Made by a program: the position numbers and the translations under genes | DNA from: Bacillus halotolerans | GTDB lineage: Bacteria > Bacillota > Bacilli > Bacillales > Bacillaceae | DNA: 64,000 nt | Direction of reading: 5' to 3' | Assembly (NCBI RefSeq): GCF_001517105.1 | Contig: NZ_LPVF01000012.1 | Coordinates: 456,958 to 520,957 of the forward strand | Shown: positions 35,992-46,276 of the stretch, one piece after another | Layout of the letters: every line of letters starts with the position of its first letter | Position numbering within the stretch: position 1 is the first letter of the stretch | The notes under the pieces: model-generated | Told to the model about the DNA's origin: nothing | Databases searched by the model: none | The model's input: the letters and a program-made list of their open reading frames with translations, nothing else

Positions 35992-37596
35992 TTAAGATTC
36001 CTTAACTTCTTTTGGAGCCGGAAGCAATGAAAGCTCCTCTTTTTTCTTTTTCTCCGCACGCAATTTATCTTTTCTGACATCACGCAGGAAAAGACTGAGA
36101 ATCACACCTGCCACACAGAATAATGTCGCCCACATAAAGGCGTCATTAATCCCCATGACGTTTGAATCGAGTGTCGCGTGTTTATAAATATGTGAGTAAA
36201 CATACGTTTTCGCTGTTTCATAAGGCACATTCATATTCACCATTATATTCGAAACTGCATTTTGGAACGCATGGAGGAAGTTCGGGTCCGCCGTGCTTGT
36301 TTTATCTGCAATTTGTGAATAATGGAATGTCGTGCGGTTTGTATAAATCGTCGTAATTAAGCTTGTTCCAATTGATCCGCTGATTTGGCGGAGCGTGTTG
36401 CTCATCGCCGTTCCGTGACTGTTCAGACGGGCAGGAAGCTGGTTCATCCCGGCTGTCATGACAGGCATCATTAAGAGTGACATACCGAATGCGCGAATTG
36501 AGTATACAAGCATAATGTGTGTATACGGTGTATCGATGGTCAATTGCGTATATTGGAATGTTGTCACCACTGTCACGACCAGACCGATAATCGCAAGCGG
36601 TCTCGGGCCGAATTTATCAAACAAAATACCAGAGATCGGTGACATGATCAGCATCACGATCGCACCTGGAAGCAGAAGCAGACCGGATTGAAGCGCCGTA
36701 AATCCGACCAGGTTTTGCAGATAGATCGGTAACAGGAACATACCAGTGTAAAGTGCCACTGTAATAATGATATTAATAACACTTGAGAGTGAGAAAATGT
36801 CGTATTTAAACACTCTGAAATCAAGCATCGGATCATCATGGCGCAATTGCTGAACAACAAAAGCAATAATTGCAATGACGCCGATTATAACTGTAGACAG
36901 TACAACCGGGTCGGTCCAGCCGTCAGAACCCGCTTCACTGACTCCGTATAATAAGGATGCGAAACCGACAATTGAGAGGATCGCTCCAAGTGTGTCGAGT
37001 TTGATTTTTTGCGGCTCCACCAGATTCTTAAAGATGAAGAAAGCCACGATGATAACAATTGCGCCGACCGGCACAAGTCCGTAAAACATAATGCGCCATG
37101 TGTAATGCTCAATAATCCACCCAGAAAGAGTCGGGCCGACCGCTGGAGCAAACATCATCGCAAGTCCGAAAATCCCCATTCCTTTCCCCCTGCTTTCAGG
37201 CGGGAAGATTAACAGAATGGTTGTCATAACGAGCGGCTGCAAGATACCTCCGCCCACGGCCTGGATCAAACGGCCGATCAGCATTACAGAGAAGTTAGGT
37301 GCGATACCGCAGACTAACGTACCGAGCGTAAAACAGAACATGGCGACGAGAAAGAGACTCCGTTGGCCAAAACGTGTAATCAGGAAGGCAGATAACGGAA
37401 TCAATACGCCGTTAACAAGCATGTAACCTGTTGTCAGCCACTGAATCGTCGTTGCACTTACGCCAAATTCTGTCATTAAGTGCGGCATTGCGACGTTAAG
37501 CAATGTTTGGTTTAGTATTGCCAAAAACAAACCCGCCATTAGCACAATCAGCAATGTCATAGGGCTTTTTGTATTTTTTTCTTTGCCTCTAGCCAT
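35992..37596 (-). CDS. yhcA: DHA2-family multidrug efflux pump (14 helices)
   Basis: A 534-residue major facilitator of the EmrB/QacA type. Visible motifs are LNVAMPHLMTEFG, the motif A-like region ITRFGQRSLFLVAMF, and the antiporter motif GLAMMFAPAVGPTLSGWIIE. It should expel hydrophobic drugs by proton antiport. It follows the membrane-fusion-like YhbJ and the MarR regulator YhbI, forming a typical regulated efflux operon yhbI-yhbJ-yhcA-yhcB-yhcC. Confidence 0.94.
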   Translation of the reverse strand: MARGKEKNTKSPMTLLIVLMAGLFLAILNQTLLNVAMPHLMTEFGVSATTIQWLTTGYMLVNGVLIPLSAFLITRFGQRSLFLVAMFCFTLGTLVCGIAPNFSVMLIGRLIQAVGGGILQPLVMTTILLIFPPESRGKGMGIFGLAMMFAPAVGPTLSGWIIEHYTWRIMFYGLVPVGAIVIIVAFFIFKNLVEPQKIKLDTLGAILSIVGFASLLYGVSEAGSDGWTDPVVLSTVIIGVIAIIAFVVQQLRHDDPMLDFRVFKYDIFSLSSVINIIITVALYTGMFLLPIYLQNLVGFTALQSGLLLLPGAIVMLIMSPISGILFDKFGPRPLAIIGLVVTVVTTFQYTQLTIDTPYTHIMLVYSIRAFGMSLLMMPVMTAGMNQLPARLNSHGTAMSNTLRQISGSIGTSLITTIYTNRTTFHYSQIADKTSTADPNFLHAFQNAVSNIMVNMNVPYETAKTYVYSHIYKHATLDSNVMGINDAFMWATLFCVAGVILSLFLRDVRKDKLRAEKKKKEELSLLPAPKEVKES

Positions 37597-37636
37597 CTAA
37601 GACAACCTCCTTTCATGGTTTGATGACTGATCTGTT

Positions 37637-38269
37637 TTACTCAGAAATCTTAACAGATGCATTCATACCTGGAAGCACCTTATCAGATGGGTTTTTGATT
37701 GAAATTTTAACAGGAACTTTTTGCGTTACTTTTGTGTAGTTTCCGCTTGAATTTGTAGATGGAAGCATATCAAAAGTTGAGTTCGTCGCATAGCCAATTT
37801 CTTCTACAGTACCGTCAAAAGTTGTATCAGGATCTCCGTCAACGACTACGTCTACACTATTTCCTACTTCAATATCCGCAATATCTGTTTCTTTAATATT
37901 TGCTGTGATGTACAGGTTGTCCATGTCAATCGTTTGCGCAATTGTTGTACCAGCCTGTACGGTTTGTCCGTTTTTCACTTCGTTTTTCACAATTGTTCCA
38001 TCCATGATGGATTTCACATCAACAGTTTGTTCACCTTTGATTTTTGCAACTGTGTCGCCTTTTTTCACTGTTTTTCCTTCTTCAAGATCCCAATCGGATA
38101 CTTTACCTGCTGCTGGAGCTGAGATAGCTGCCATATCGCCGGCTACTTTTGCTTCATCTGTTTTTACGTAGTTTGTGCTTTGATAATAGTAGTAAGCACC
38201 TCCGCCTATAATTGCAAGAACAACAATCAAACCGATAATGTTGGTCAGAATTAAACGTCCTCTGTTCAT
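37637..38269 (-). CDS. yhbJ: HlyD/EmrA-type membrane fusion protein
   Basis: A 210-residue protein anchored by one N-terminal helix (NIIGLIVVLAIIGGGAYYYY), followed by a biotinyl-lipoyl-like domain (ISAPAAGKVSDWDLEEGKTV, then GTIVKNEVKNGQTVQAG) and a beta-barrel domain. It is the likely partner of the pump YhcA 40 bases downstream. It lacks the long coiled coil of gram-negative EmrA proteins. Confidence 0.9.
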   Translation of the reverse strand: MNRGRLILTNIIGLIVVLAIIGGGAYYYYQSTNYVKTDEAKVAGDMAAISAPAAGKVSDWDLEEGKTVKKGDTVAKIKGEQTVDVKSIMDGTIVKNEVKNGQTVQAGTTIAQTIDMDNLYITANIKETDIADIEVGNSVDVVVDGDPDTTFDGTVEEIGYATNSTFDMLPSTNSSGNYTKVTQKVPVKISIKNPSDKVLPGMNASVKISE

Positions 38270-38338
38270 TTTGTTTTTCTCCTTTCGTTTCTTCCTCTAT
38301 CATTTTGTGGAAAGCTGGTGAAAATATGTGGGAAGTTT

Positions 38339-38803
38339 TCAATTACCGCTTTTTTCTGCACAGCCTTCAGCGAGTTTTGATAAACTCCCGGCAAGCTTAC
38401 GCAAATATTGAAGCTGAGACGTGTCAAGCTTCTGATACAGGCTCGCGCCCATTTTTGCGTATTGCACAGCGGCTTTCTGTAAAAGTTCTTCCCCCTCTTC
38501 GGTTAACTGAATCATGACGATACGGCGGTCATCCGGACTGTCATATCGATTCATCAATTGCCGGTTATATAGGATATCGGTCATCCGGGTCACAGAAGCA
38601 GGCTTAAGATCAAGAGACATGGCCAGCTTGCTGAGCGGCGTGCTTCCGCTTTGATGAATCTTAAACATCAGTAAATATTGAAGGACTGTAATATCAAAAG
38701 GCTCAAGCACAATCTCCAATATCTTCTTCTGTTTTTTATAGATAGACCGAGACGTATCGAAGAGCTGTTCAAAAGTGAGCAAAGCACGTTCTGATTCAGT
38801 CAA
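38339..38803 (-). CDS. yhbI: MarR-family transcriptional regulator
   Basis: A 154-residue winged-helix regulator (TPLSKLAMSLDLKPASVTRM as recognition region, wing RYDSPDDRRIVMIQLT). Members usually repress a neighbouring efflux operon and are released by a small ligand or oxidation; here that is yhbJ-yhcABC. The start is TTG with GAGGTG upstream. Confidence 0.92.
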   Translation of the reverse strand: MTESERALLTFEQLFDTSRSIYKKQKKILEIVLEPFDITVLQYLLMFKIHQSGSTPLSKLAMSLDLKPASVTRMTDILYNRQLMNRYDSPDDRRIVMIQLTEEGEELLQKAAVQYAKMGASLYQKLDTSQLQYLRKLAGSLSKLAEGCAEKSGN

Positions 38804-38936
38804 CTCCTTTTCACCTCATTCCTCAATAATAGTTCACAAGATAAAATATTAATAAATGAAAGAAGATTTGTCAAAGGAAAAATTCCTTTTTTCTTCTTAT
38901 TTTTTTCGTAATCGCTTTCTTACTTTTTTTAAATAA

Positions 38937-38962
38937 AAAAAAGCCCTGAAATGGGCTCTTCA
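38937..38962 (-). terminator. Terminator of yhbH
   Basis: AGCCC(TGAAAT)GGGCT stem directly after the yhbH stop with a strong minus-strand T run. Confidence 0.8.
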
Positions 38963-40141
38963 CTAGGATAATTGATGGCTGATGCCAGTTTCTTCATTTC
39001 TAAAAAAGTTCTTCAGCGCCTGAAAAACGTCTGACTTCTGCTTTAAAATATAGTATTTGAATTTCTCGTCTTTCACATTTTTATAAGCCGACATTAACGT
39101 CGAGTGTCTATTGTATTGATTGACCTCGCCATAACAGAACAAATTCGCTTTCTTCATAATATCATTCACCAATTTCACGCACCGGGCATTATCAGATGTG
39201 AGATTGTCGCCGTCGGAGAAATGAAAAGGGTAAATATTATAACGGGCGGGGCTGTATTTTTCATCGATCAGCTCTAGCGACTTTCGATATACGGAAGAAC
39301 AGATTGTTCCGCCGCTTTCTCCCTTTGAAAAGAAATCTTCCTCAGACACAACTTTTGCTTCTGTATGATGGGCAATAAATTCAATTTCAACTGTTTCATA
39401 TTTCGTCCGTAAAAAGCGGGTCATCCAGAAAAAGAAGCTTCTCGCCATGTACTTTTCCCACACGCCCATACTGCCGCTCGTATCCATCATTGCTAACACG
39501 ACAGCTTTTGACTCAGGCTTCGTGACATCATTCCATGTTTTATATTTTAAGTCCTCCGGATAAATCGGATAGAAAGACGGCTTCCCTGTCATCGCGTTGC
39601 GTTTAAAAGCCGACATCATTGTTCTTTTCTTATCAATATTACCGGTTAACCCTGTTTTACGGATATCGTTAAACTCAATATCCGTGTGGATGATATCATC
39701 TCTTTCTTTTTGCTGAAGATTCGGAAGCTCTAATTCTTTGAAAAGCGCTTCTTCTAAATCCATTAGTGAAACTTCTGCTTCATAATAATCTTCGCCTGCC
39801 TGATCTCCGGCTCCCTGGCCTTTACCCGGCCCCTGCTTTTTGTCTGATCCGTCCCGGGCTACCACATCTCCAACCTGGCTGTCCCCGTCCCCTTGCCCTA
39901 CATGTTTATTTTTATCGTAGTTATAGCGGATTTTATACTCATCCAATGAGCGGATTGGAATTTTCACTACATCCTTGCCGTTAGACATAATAATGCTTTC
40001 CTCGGTTACGAGATCCGGGAGATTGTTTTTTATGGCTTCCTGTACTTTTTTCTGGTGGCGCTGCTGGTCATCGAAGCCTTTGCGATGGAGGGACCAGTTT
40101 TCCTCAGAAATCAAAAAATGGCCGCTGTCATTTTGGGACAT
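38963..40141 (-). CDS. yhbH: YeaH/YhbH-family protein (DUF444, VWA-like)
   Basis: A 392-residue cytoplasmic protein with a von Willebrand A-like [24 protein letters not shown], at about residue 200, and a Gly/Asp-rich low-complexity loop near residue 95. The family co-occurs with PrkA and SpoVR as a stationary-phase/sporulation stress module; prkA lies directly upstream. ATG at 40141 with AAGGAGG. Biochemical activity unknown. Confidence 0.9.
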   Translation of the reverse strand: MSQNDSGHFLISEENWSLHRKGFDDQQRHQKKVQEAIKNNLPDLVTEESIIMSNGKDVVKIPIRSLDEYKIRYNYDKNKHVGQGDGDSQVGDVVARDGSDKKQGPGKGQGAGDQAGEDYYEAEVSLMDLEEALFKELELPNLQQKERDDIIHTDIEFNDIRKTGLTGNIDKKRTMMSAFKRNAMTGKPSFYPIYPEDLKYKTWNDVTKPESKAVVLAMMDTSGSMGVWEKYMARSFFFWMTRFLRTKYETVEIEFIAHHTEAKVVSEEDFFSKGESGGTICSSVYRKSLELIDEKYSPARYNIYPFHFSDGDNLTSDNARCVKLVNDIMKKANLFCYGEVNQYNRHSTLMSAYKNVKDEKFKYYILKQKSDVFQALKNFFRNEETGISHQLS

Positions 40142-40289
40142 GAATTTCCCCTCCTTAACCATTTGTGGTCGTGATACATACCTATTCCGGCTTGTGCCAG
40201 ATTATGAAACAAGTCTTTCGGAAAGATTTATATTCATCATATGCGCATCACTACAGTTAATTGACAAACTATTTAGAAAATGGTACAAA

Positions 40290-40315
40290 ACAACCCGCCC
40301 TGTTCGGACGGGTCA
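40290..40315 (-). terminator. Terminator of prkA
   Basis: ACCCGTCC/(A)GGGCGGGT stem just after the prkA stop, with TTGTTTTG following on the minus strand; yhbH therefore probably has its own promoter or depends on read-through. Confidence 0.7.
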
Positions 40316-40320
40316 CTTGC

Positions 40321-42216
40321 TTATCGGTTCAGCAGGCTGCCGACGTATTTCAGCAGCTCATTGGCACTCGTCGAGTTGTAGCCGTGCTCATCAATTAAAC
40401 GGGCGACGACTTCATTTACTTTCTTCAGCTGCTGCTCATCAGGCGTTTTCGTTGAGGTCGTAATTTTAACGACATCCTTCAAATCAGCAAACAATTTTTT
40501 CTGAATGGCTTCACGCAGTCTTTCGTGGGAATTGTAGTCAAACCGCTTTCCTTTTCTCGCATACGCGGAGATGCGGATTAAGATTTCTTCGCGGAACGCT
40601 TTTTTCGCATTTTCGGAAATGCCGATCTGTTCTTCAATCGATCTCATCAGCTTTTCGTCCGGATTCATTTCTTCCCCTGTCAAAGGATCACGCAGCTTAT
40701 TTTTATTGCAATAAGCCTCTACGTTGTCGAGATAATTATCCATGAGCGTTTTGGCTGATTCTTCATATGAATACACAAACGCTTTTTGGACTTCCTTCTT
40801 CGCAATATCATCATATTCCTTACGTGCTGCGGAAATAAAATTCAAGTACCGCTCCCGATCCTCGTTTGAAATAGACGGATGCTGATCAAGTCCTTCTTTT
40901 AAAGAACGGAGAACATCAAGGGAATTGATCGACTCCATATTTTTTCTGATAATGGTTGAAGAAATGCGGTTGATCACGTAGCGCGGGTCAATTCCGCTCA
41001 TCCCCTCATCATTATATTCTTTCTTCATGTCCTCAACGTCTACTGAATTAAAGCCTTCCACACTTTCTCCGTCATACAGTCTCATTTTCTTCACCAGATC
41101 AATATCAGACCGCTTCGGCTCTTTTAATCGGGTAAGGATTGAAAACATCGCGGCGACCTTAAGGGTGTGAGGAGCAATATGAACATCCGATACATCACTT
41201 TCTGCGATCATTTTTTCATAAATTCTTTCTTCCTCAGACACTTTTAAGTTATAAGGAACAGGCATCACAATAATTCTGGAGTGCAGGGCTTCGTTTTTCT
41301 TATTAGAAATAAATGAGCGATACTCCGTTTCATTCGTGTGAGCTACGATCAGCTCATCAGCAGAAATTAACGCAAATCGCCCGGCTTTAAAATTCCCTTC
41401 CTGTGTCAGTGAGAGCAAATGCCAGAGAAACTTCTCATCACATTTCAGCATCTCCTGAAACTCCATCATGCCTCGGTTCGCCTTGTTCAGCTCTCCGTCA
41501 AACCGGTAGGCGCGCGGATCAGATTCAGAACCGTACTCGGCAATGGTTGAAAAATCAATACTTCCCGTCAAATCGGCAATATCCTGAGATTTCGGGTCAG
41601 ACGGGCTGAAGGTGCCGATTCCTGTACGCTTATCCTCAGAAAAGAAGATCCGTTCCACCCTCACATCTTCAATACGCCCCCCGTACTCTTCCTCCAGCCT
41701 CATCACATTTAATGGTGAAAGACTTCCTTCTATTCTAATGCCGTATTCTCTGTAAAAATCCTCACGCAAATGATGAGGGATTAAATGAAGGGGGTCCTCG
41801 TGCATCGGGCAGCCTTTAATCGCGTATACAGCACCATTATCCGTCAGCGTGTACGCTTCAAGACCTTTTTTGAGCATCGTGACCAGCGTTGATTTACCGC
41901 CGCTCACAGGGCCCATTAAAAGCAGAATCCGCTTTCTGACATCAAGCCTTTTCGCTGCCGGATGAAAATATTCTTCCACAAGGCGCTCGAGGGATTCTTC
42001 AAGCCCGAACAGCTCGCGGTCAAAAAAGCTGTACTTCTTCCGTCCGTCAATCTCCTCTATCCCGCTGTCTTTTATCATATTAAAAACACGAGAATGAGCA
42101 GATTGCGCGACCATTGGATTTTCTTTAATAATCTCCAAATAATCAGCGAATGTTCCTTCCCATTTCAGACGCTGCTCTTCCTCTCTGTACTTTTCAATTT
42201 TCTTTAATATATCCAT
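40321..42216 (-). CDS. prkA: PrkA AAA+ protein (sporulation serine protein kinase/protease-like)
   Basis: A 631-residue protein with an N-terminal AAA-type domain: Walker A ILLLMGPVSGGKSTLV about residue 100, followed by the PrkA-specific GCPMHEDPLHLIP segment, and a C-terminal kinase-like PrkA domain. It has been described as a Ser/Thr kinase and, more recently, as an ATP-dependent protease active in sporulation. ATG at 42216 with AGAGGAGG gives the standard family length. Confidence 0.94.
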   Translation of the reverse strand: MDILKKIEKYREEEQRLKWEGTFADYLEIIKENPMVAQSAHSRVFNMIKDSGIEEIDGRKKYSFFDRELFGLEESLERLVEEYFHPAAKRLDVRKRILLLMGPVSGGKSTLVTMLKKGLEAYTLTDNGAVYAIKGCPMHEDPLHLIPHHLREDFYREYGIRIEGSLSPLNVMRLEEEYGGRIEDVRVERIFFSEDKRTGIGTFSPSDPKSQDIADLTGSIDFSTIAEYGSESDPRAYRFDGELNKANRGMMEFQEMLKCDEKFLWHLLSLTQEGNFKAGRFALISADELIVAHTNETEYRSFISNKKNEALHSRIIVMPVPYNLKVSEEERIYEKMIAESDVSDVHIAPHTLKVAAMFSILTRLKEPKRSDIDLVKKMRLYDGESVEGFNSVDVEDMKKEYNDEGMSGIDPRYVINRISSTIIRKNMESINSLDVLRSLKEGLDQHPSISNEDRERYLNFISAARKEYDDIAKKEVQKAFVYSYEESAKTLMDNYLDNVEAYCNKNKLRDPLTGEEMNPDEKLMRSIEEQIGISENAKKAFREEILIRISAYARKGKRFDYNSHERLREAIQKKLFADLKDVVKITTSTKTPDEQQLKKVNEVVARLIDEHGYNSTSANELLKYVGSLLNR

Positions 42217-42425
42217 AAGGACCTCCTCTATCATGTTTGATGCGCTGTGCAAAAAAAGGTACTTTGATACAATCTATGCCGTCAGCTCGTGATACATGCT
42301 TTGGTTTCTTAAAATAAAGATACCTTATACAGCGTTGACAAGGCAGACTGCGTGCGTTCATAATAAAGAAAATACAGAATCATCCAGACTCGGACAGCAG
42401 GAAAAATTGAAGAGGGGGAGAGACG

Positions 42426-42515
42426 GTGAAAACAATCATCATGATGGGAGTCATTGTCACTTTTTTAGTATCAATTTTTACCGCAGGGTACGATAGCAAG
42501 CCGGGAAAAGAATAA
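42426..42515 (+). CDS. 29-residue single-helix membrane peptide
   Basis: A tiny gene: GTG start with GAGGGGGAG upstream, product with one hydrophobic segment (TIIMMGVIVTFLVSIFTAGY) and a charged tail DSKPGKE, then a strong terminator. It stands alone, divergent from prkA. The good ribosome site and terminator argue that it is real; function unknown. Confidence 0.6.
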   Translation: MKTIIMMGVIVTFLVSIFTAGYDSKPGKE

Positions 42516-42520
42516 AAAGA

Positions 42521-42553
42521 AAAGGGTGCTCCCTCCTGAGAGCACCCTTTTTC
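42521..42553. terminator. Bidirectional terminator
   Basis: AAAGGGTGCTC pairs with GAGCACCCTTT, serving the 29-residue gene and, from the other side, bacF. Confidence 0.88.
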
Positions 42554-42572
42554 TTTGTAACAGAACAATGTT

Positions 42573-43279
42573 TTACAACTTAATTCTTTTCATCATTTTT
42601 GAATGCTGATCGCATTCGCATTTGTTTTCAAACTCAACTGTGCCGATTTTACAGCCTGGCCCGATAACGACTTCTTTCCCTCTGACAACCGCCGCCTCGG
42701 TATTTTCCAAATAGATTTTATCTCCTTCAATCAGCTCCGCAGTTAGTTTCGCTTTTTTTCGCGCAAAAAAGCGCGCACGTTTTTTTACTGTAATGGACGT
42801 TCCGCCTATTTCCCGGACCCGGCTGGCATCATGGCTCAATCCGATATCAATCTCACCTGCATTCAGCAAACCTGTTACGTCCACACAGCCAGTGATATGA
42901 AACGATTCGGTTTCACAATCGCCTTTCACGCTGAGCTTTCCTTTTGCTTCGCACGAATCCCCTGCCATATTGCCGCCGACCTCAGTCAGACCCTTCAGCT
43001 TCAATCGGCCAACATGAAGAGCGCCTCTGACTTGCATCGTCCCATATATACTGATTTTGTCCGCAGTCAAATCGCCTTCAAACTCGCTTTCTCCGAATAC
43101 TTTCAGCCGTTCAGTCTCCGCGTTCCCGAGAAAACGGCCTGTGCCGTATATGCGGCAGCCTGCAGCGGACAGTCCTTCTCCAACCGTACCTTCACCTTTG
43201 ATGCTGACATGGTGATAGGCGCCTCCCGCAGCGTGCCCGGCACCATATAATTTTAAATTCCCTAATTTTACCGTTTCAT
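42573..43279 (-). pseudogene. bacF: Bactofilin BacF with a one-base frameshift at the start
   Basis: The homologue of yhbF/bacF, a bactofilin-like scaffold protein of about 235 residues needed with BacE for full motility in B. subtilis. The start site AAGGAGGATCATATGAAACGG is read as M-K-R-stop, whereas the frame carrying the protein (ETVKLGNLKLYGAGHAAGG onward to the end) has no start codon before 43070. Adding one A to the AAA run gives M-K-T-V-K-L, restoring the full length. Either a true pseudogene/phase variant or a base-calling error. Follows bacE by 10 bases. Confidence 0.8.
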
Positions 43280-43289
43280 ATGATCCTCC

Positions 43290-44003
43290 TTACATTCTTG
43301 TGTACATGCCTACCGAAGCGTTCGGATCACAAGTATAATCACCGCTGTATTCCACGGTCTCAATCCGGCAGTTCGGACCGATTTTCACTGTATTTCCCCG
43401 CACAGTCTTGGCGTTCGTATTTGTCAGCTCAATCACGTCCCCCTCGATCAGTTCAGCCGTTAACACAGGGGTCGGCATCAGCTTCAGCAATGTCAGCATC
43501 CCTTTTCTGCCCGTCACTTGAAGATGGCGGCAGCCGATTTCCCGCACATAACTCTCTCCGGAAGAAAGCTTGATATTCACCTGATCAGCATTTAAAAGGC
43601 CGCTGACTTTGCATTTGCCTTCGGTCTGAAATGTTTCCGTTTCACAATCAGCTTCCATGACCGCCTTTCCGGTGATCACAATGTCATCAGCCTTGACTGT
43701 TCCGCCAAATGTTGACGATCCCGCAACCTTCAATTGTTTAGCGGCGGTATCACCTTGAATAAAGCCTGTTCCATTCATGCGGATGGATTCTGCTTCAACA
43801 TCCCCATGAATTTTCCCTGAACCGCTGATGGTTACTGTTTTTGCCTTGACGCTCCCATCCGCTTTACCGGTCCCGTTAAATGAAAAAGAGTCACACTCCA
43901 CGTCTCCGGCCACGGTTCCGCTGCCATTAATCTCAACTGATTGAAATTTTCCGCCCTTTGAACTCCCTGTACCGTTTATCACCAGATTATCTATTATTTC
44001 CAT
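43290..44003 (-). CDS. bacE: Bactofilin-like polymer-forming protein BacE
   Basis: A 237-residue protein (yhbE) built of short Gly-rich beta-helix repeats ([40 protein letters not shown]), typical of bactofilins that polymerise into cytoskeletal scaffolds without nucleotide. Second gene of yhbD-bacE-bacF; its start overlaps the yhbD stop by 10 bases. Confidence 0.9.
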   Translation of the reverse strand: MEIIDNLVINGTGSSKGGKFQSVEINGSGTVAGDVECDSFSFNGTGKADGSVKAKTVTISGSGKIHGDVEAESIRMNGTGFIQGDTAAKQLKVAGSSTFGGTVKADDIVITGKAVMEADCETETFQTEGKCKVSGLLNADQVNIKLSSGESYVREIGCRHLQVTGRKGMLTLLKLMPTPVLTAELIEGDVIELTNTNAKTVRGNTVKIGPNCRIETVEYSGDYTCDPNASVGMYTRM

Positions 44004-44635
44004 TGATGGCCCTCCTGCATATATTTTGTCTTTAGTTCCTCTGAAGCATTTGCTAAATCCACTCTTTCGACAATCTTGACGGACGACTCAAAAAGGATGC
44101 TGTCTGCGGCAGCCGCTATAAAACAAGTCGTTACACCCAGCTTGCGTAAAATGATCAGTTCCGTCTGCTTCTTGATCTCCGCTGTATCATACTTTCTCAA
44201 TACCTCAGCAGCCATTTTCGCTTCTTCCAAGCTGACATTTCCGGATTGTAAAAGCCCTTCAAGCACATACAGCGACAACAGATCCCGAGAAGAAAACACC
44301 GTGTCTGCTCCGCCTTCTGAAAAGACATGGAGAGCCGGCTTTGATATCAAACCTTTCGTCAGCAATTCATCAGCTGTCATGCTCACATCCTTCATTTTCG
44401 GTGACAGCATCTCCCGCATCTCATCCAAAGACAAATTTTCTTTCATCTTTTGAATGATTGAAATGCGCTTTAAAATATCCTCTCTAGGAAAAAACGTCTC
44501 TTGCCCTGTAAATGTGGATTTACGTATAAACCACTCCTCAGGGATTAAATTTTTTCGTTTCCATCGATACAGCTGACCGTATGAGATGGATGTTTCTTCA
44601 AGCAATTCTTTTTTAGAGATTAATTGATCTTCCAT
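43994..44635 (-). CDS. yhbD: MerR-like HTH regulator of the bactofilin operon
   Basis: A 213-residue protein with an N-terminal MerR-type HTH ([20 protein letters not shown], then KNLIPEEWF) and a helical C-terminal part. ATG at 44635 with AAAGGAG. It is cotranscribed with bacE and bacF. A perfect palindrome in the promoter spacer suggests it regulates its own operon by MerR-type promoter distortion or by repression. Confidence 0.85.
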   Translation of the reverse strand: MEDQLISKKELLEETSISYGQLYRWKRKNLIPEEWFIRKSTFTGQETFFPREDILKRISIIQKMKENLSLDEMREMLSPKMKDVSMTADELLTKGLISKPALHVFSEGGADTVFSSRDLLSLYVLEGLLQSGNVSLEEAKMAAEVLRKYDTAEIKKQTELIILRKLGVTTCFIAAAADSILFESSVKIVERVDLANASEELKTKYMQEGHQWK

Positions 44636-44659
44636 AAGTCCAGCTCCTTTGATGGATAC

Positions 44660-44688
44660 ATTGTAACATAACACTGTTACGTTGTTAA
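44660..44688 (-). promoter_or_regulatory. Promoter of yhbD-bacEF with palindrome in the spacer
   Basis: On the minus strand TTAACA (44683-44688), 17 bases, TACAAT (44660-44665). The palindrome GTAACA-6-TGTTAC (44663-44680) occupies the spacer and the edge of the -10 box, the usual place for MerR-family binding. Confidence 0.7.
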
Positions 44689-44713
44689 GCCCAGAATAAA
44701 GTTCCATAACACA

Positions 44714-44745
44714 AAAAACCCGCCCATACACATGAGCGGGTTTTT
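44714..44745. terminator. Terminator of trmL
   Basis: AAAAACCCGC(CC) pairs with GCGGGTTTTT right after the trmL stop. Confidence 0.87.
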
Positions 44746-44747
44746 CA

Positions 44748-45221
44748 CTATTTTAAATCTCGGTAATTTTGCTGACGCAGCGCCTCATACACAAGAATTG
44801 CTGCGGTATTGGACAGATTTAGCGATCTGACATGCTCTGTCATCGGAAGACGCAGGCATCGGTCCATATTATTTTGAATTAATTCCTTTGGCAAGCCGCT
44901 TGTTTCTCTTCCGAACACAAAGAAATAATCCTCGTCAATATCCGTGTAGTCAAAAGATGTATGCGGCTTTTGGCCGAATTTCGTGATAAAGAAAAACTGC
45001 CCTTTTTTATATGCCTCAAACAATTCTTCTAACGAGTCATGATACACTACGTTTACAAACTCCCAATAATCAAGTCCGGCGCGCTTCAGCATTTTATCAT
45101 CAGTTGAAAAGCCGAGCGGACGAATCAGGTGGAGCGTTGTATCTGTTGCTGCGCAAGTACGTGCGATATTCCCTGTATTAGCAGGAATTTCTGGTTGATA
45201 TAAAACGACATGTAATGCCAC
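44748..45221 (-). CDS. trmL: tRNA (cytidine/uridine-34-2'-O)-methyltransferase
   Basis: A 157-residue SPOUT-class enzyme (earlier cspR) methylating the ribose of the wobble base of tRNA-Leu isoacceptors. Motifs: [28 protein letters not shown] and [17 protein letters not shown], which form the knotted AdoMet site. The GTG at 45221 has AGAGGTG at good spacing; an earlier GTG lies inside that site. Confidence 0.93.
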   Translation of the reverse strand: MALHVVLYQPEIPANTGNIARTCAATDTTLHLIRPLGFSTDDKMLKRAGLDYWEFVNVVYHDSLEELFEAYKKGQFFFITKFGQKPHTSFDYTDIDEDYFFVFGRETSGLPKELIQNNMDRCLRLPMTEHVRSLNLSNTAAILVYEALRQQNYRDLK

Positions 45222-45267
45222 TGTGTTCACCTCTATTTTTCTTATCCGCCCATCATTATATCATTAA

Positions 45268-46197
45268 TTACTCTTTTGTCGTATCATCAACGATATGAAA
45301 AAAGGCATATCGGATAGACGGTGTGTATGCAGTTGAATCCTCGTATGACCAATACCTCATCCGGCTGTCATAGGACTGGGCGTTGACAAGCGGCATATTG
45401 CCTTTGTCCTTCGCCACCACAATCGTTGTGTGATTAAACCGGCCGTCTCCCTCAAAATCATAGCAAATCACATCACCCGGCACCAGCTCATCCGCTGATT
45501 TCACCCGAACCGCCCGAAGGCCGGCCTTGGAATTCGTCAAATACATTTTCATCGAGTGCGCCACCGTCCAGCTATAGCTCCAAGAGCTTTGTTTCATCCA
45601 CCAGCCAGATCCTCTGTTCGGGTGGCCGCGCATTGGCGCTCCCCCTGCATGAAGACACTGAGAAATAAAATTCGTACAATTATCACTGAAATTTTTATAA
45701 GCCGGATTACGCTTGTTCCAATATTTTTCGGCATATTGTACCGCTCCGAGCCGGTCATATTGAAAAGCTCGGCCAAACGCTTCCCTTTCTTCCTGTGAAT
45801 AGTCAATAATGCTTTGGCCTTCACTAAACCCCGCCGGTTTTTTTATCACTTCCTGATCCTTAATCAGAATTTGATCATAAACAAAAGCGACTCTTTCTTC
45901 TATCTGCTCTTCCATATACAGACTGTCATCCTGCTCCTTGTATAGATATTCGAAGTGTATGATATACCTGATGCAGGCGGTTCCGTCATCCTCAACCTGC
46001 ACATAGTCAATGACAGCTTTTGCTTTCGCCTTTATCATCTCAATCTTACGTTTTTCCAGAAGCTTTTTCTTTCGTTCCATGACTTCCAGGTCTCCGACTT
46101 GAGGCTCTTGTCTCAGATCATGCCCGTTGACCAGATAGCTGAGACGCTCCTCCGCTAGTTGTTCTAATATGTGCTTCAAGCTCACCCCACCCGACAT
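45268..46197 (-). CDS. yhbB: Amidase_6-domain protein
   Basis: A 309-residue protein. The C-terminal half (about residues 145-300) is an Amidase_6 (CHAP-like) domain with catalytic Cys in NFSDNCTNFISQCLHAGG and His in GRFNHTTIVVAKD. The N-terminal half is charged and helical. No signal peptide is evident, which is odd for a wall-type amidase. The ATG lacks a ribosome site; a TTG at 46179 after GGTGGGG is a possible alternative. Confidence 0.82.
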   Translation of the reverse strand: MSGGVSLKHILEQLAEERLSYLVNGHDLRQEPQVGDLEVMERKKKLLEKRKIEMIKAKAKAVIDYVQVEDDGTACIRYIIHFEYLYKEQDDSLYMEEQIEERVAFVYDQILIKDQEVIKKPAGFSEGQSIIDYSQEEREAFGRAFQYDRLGAVQYAEKYWNKRNPAYKNFSDNCTNFISQCLHAGGAPMRGHPNRGSGWWMKQSSWSYSWTVAHSMKMYLTNSKAGLRAVRVKSADELVPGDVICYDFEGDGRFNHTTIVVAKDKGNMPLVNAQSYDSRMRYWSYEDSTAYTPSIRYAFFHIVDDTTKE

Positions 46198-46276
46198 ACT
46201 TTTTTATAGAGAAAAAACACTTGGCTGCATCTCAAGTGTTTTTTCCTTCTGCTCTATACGTATGTCAGGACAAGAC

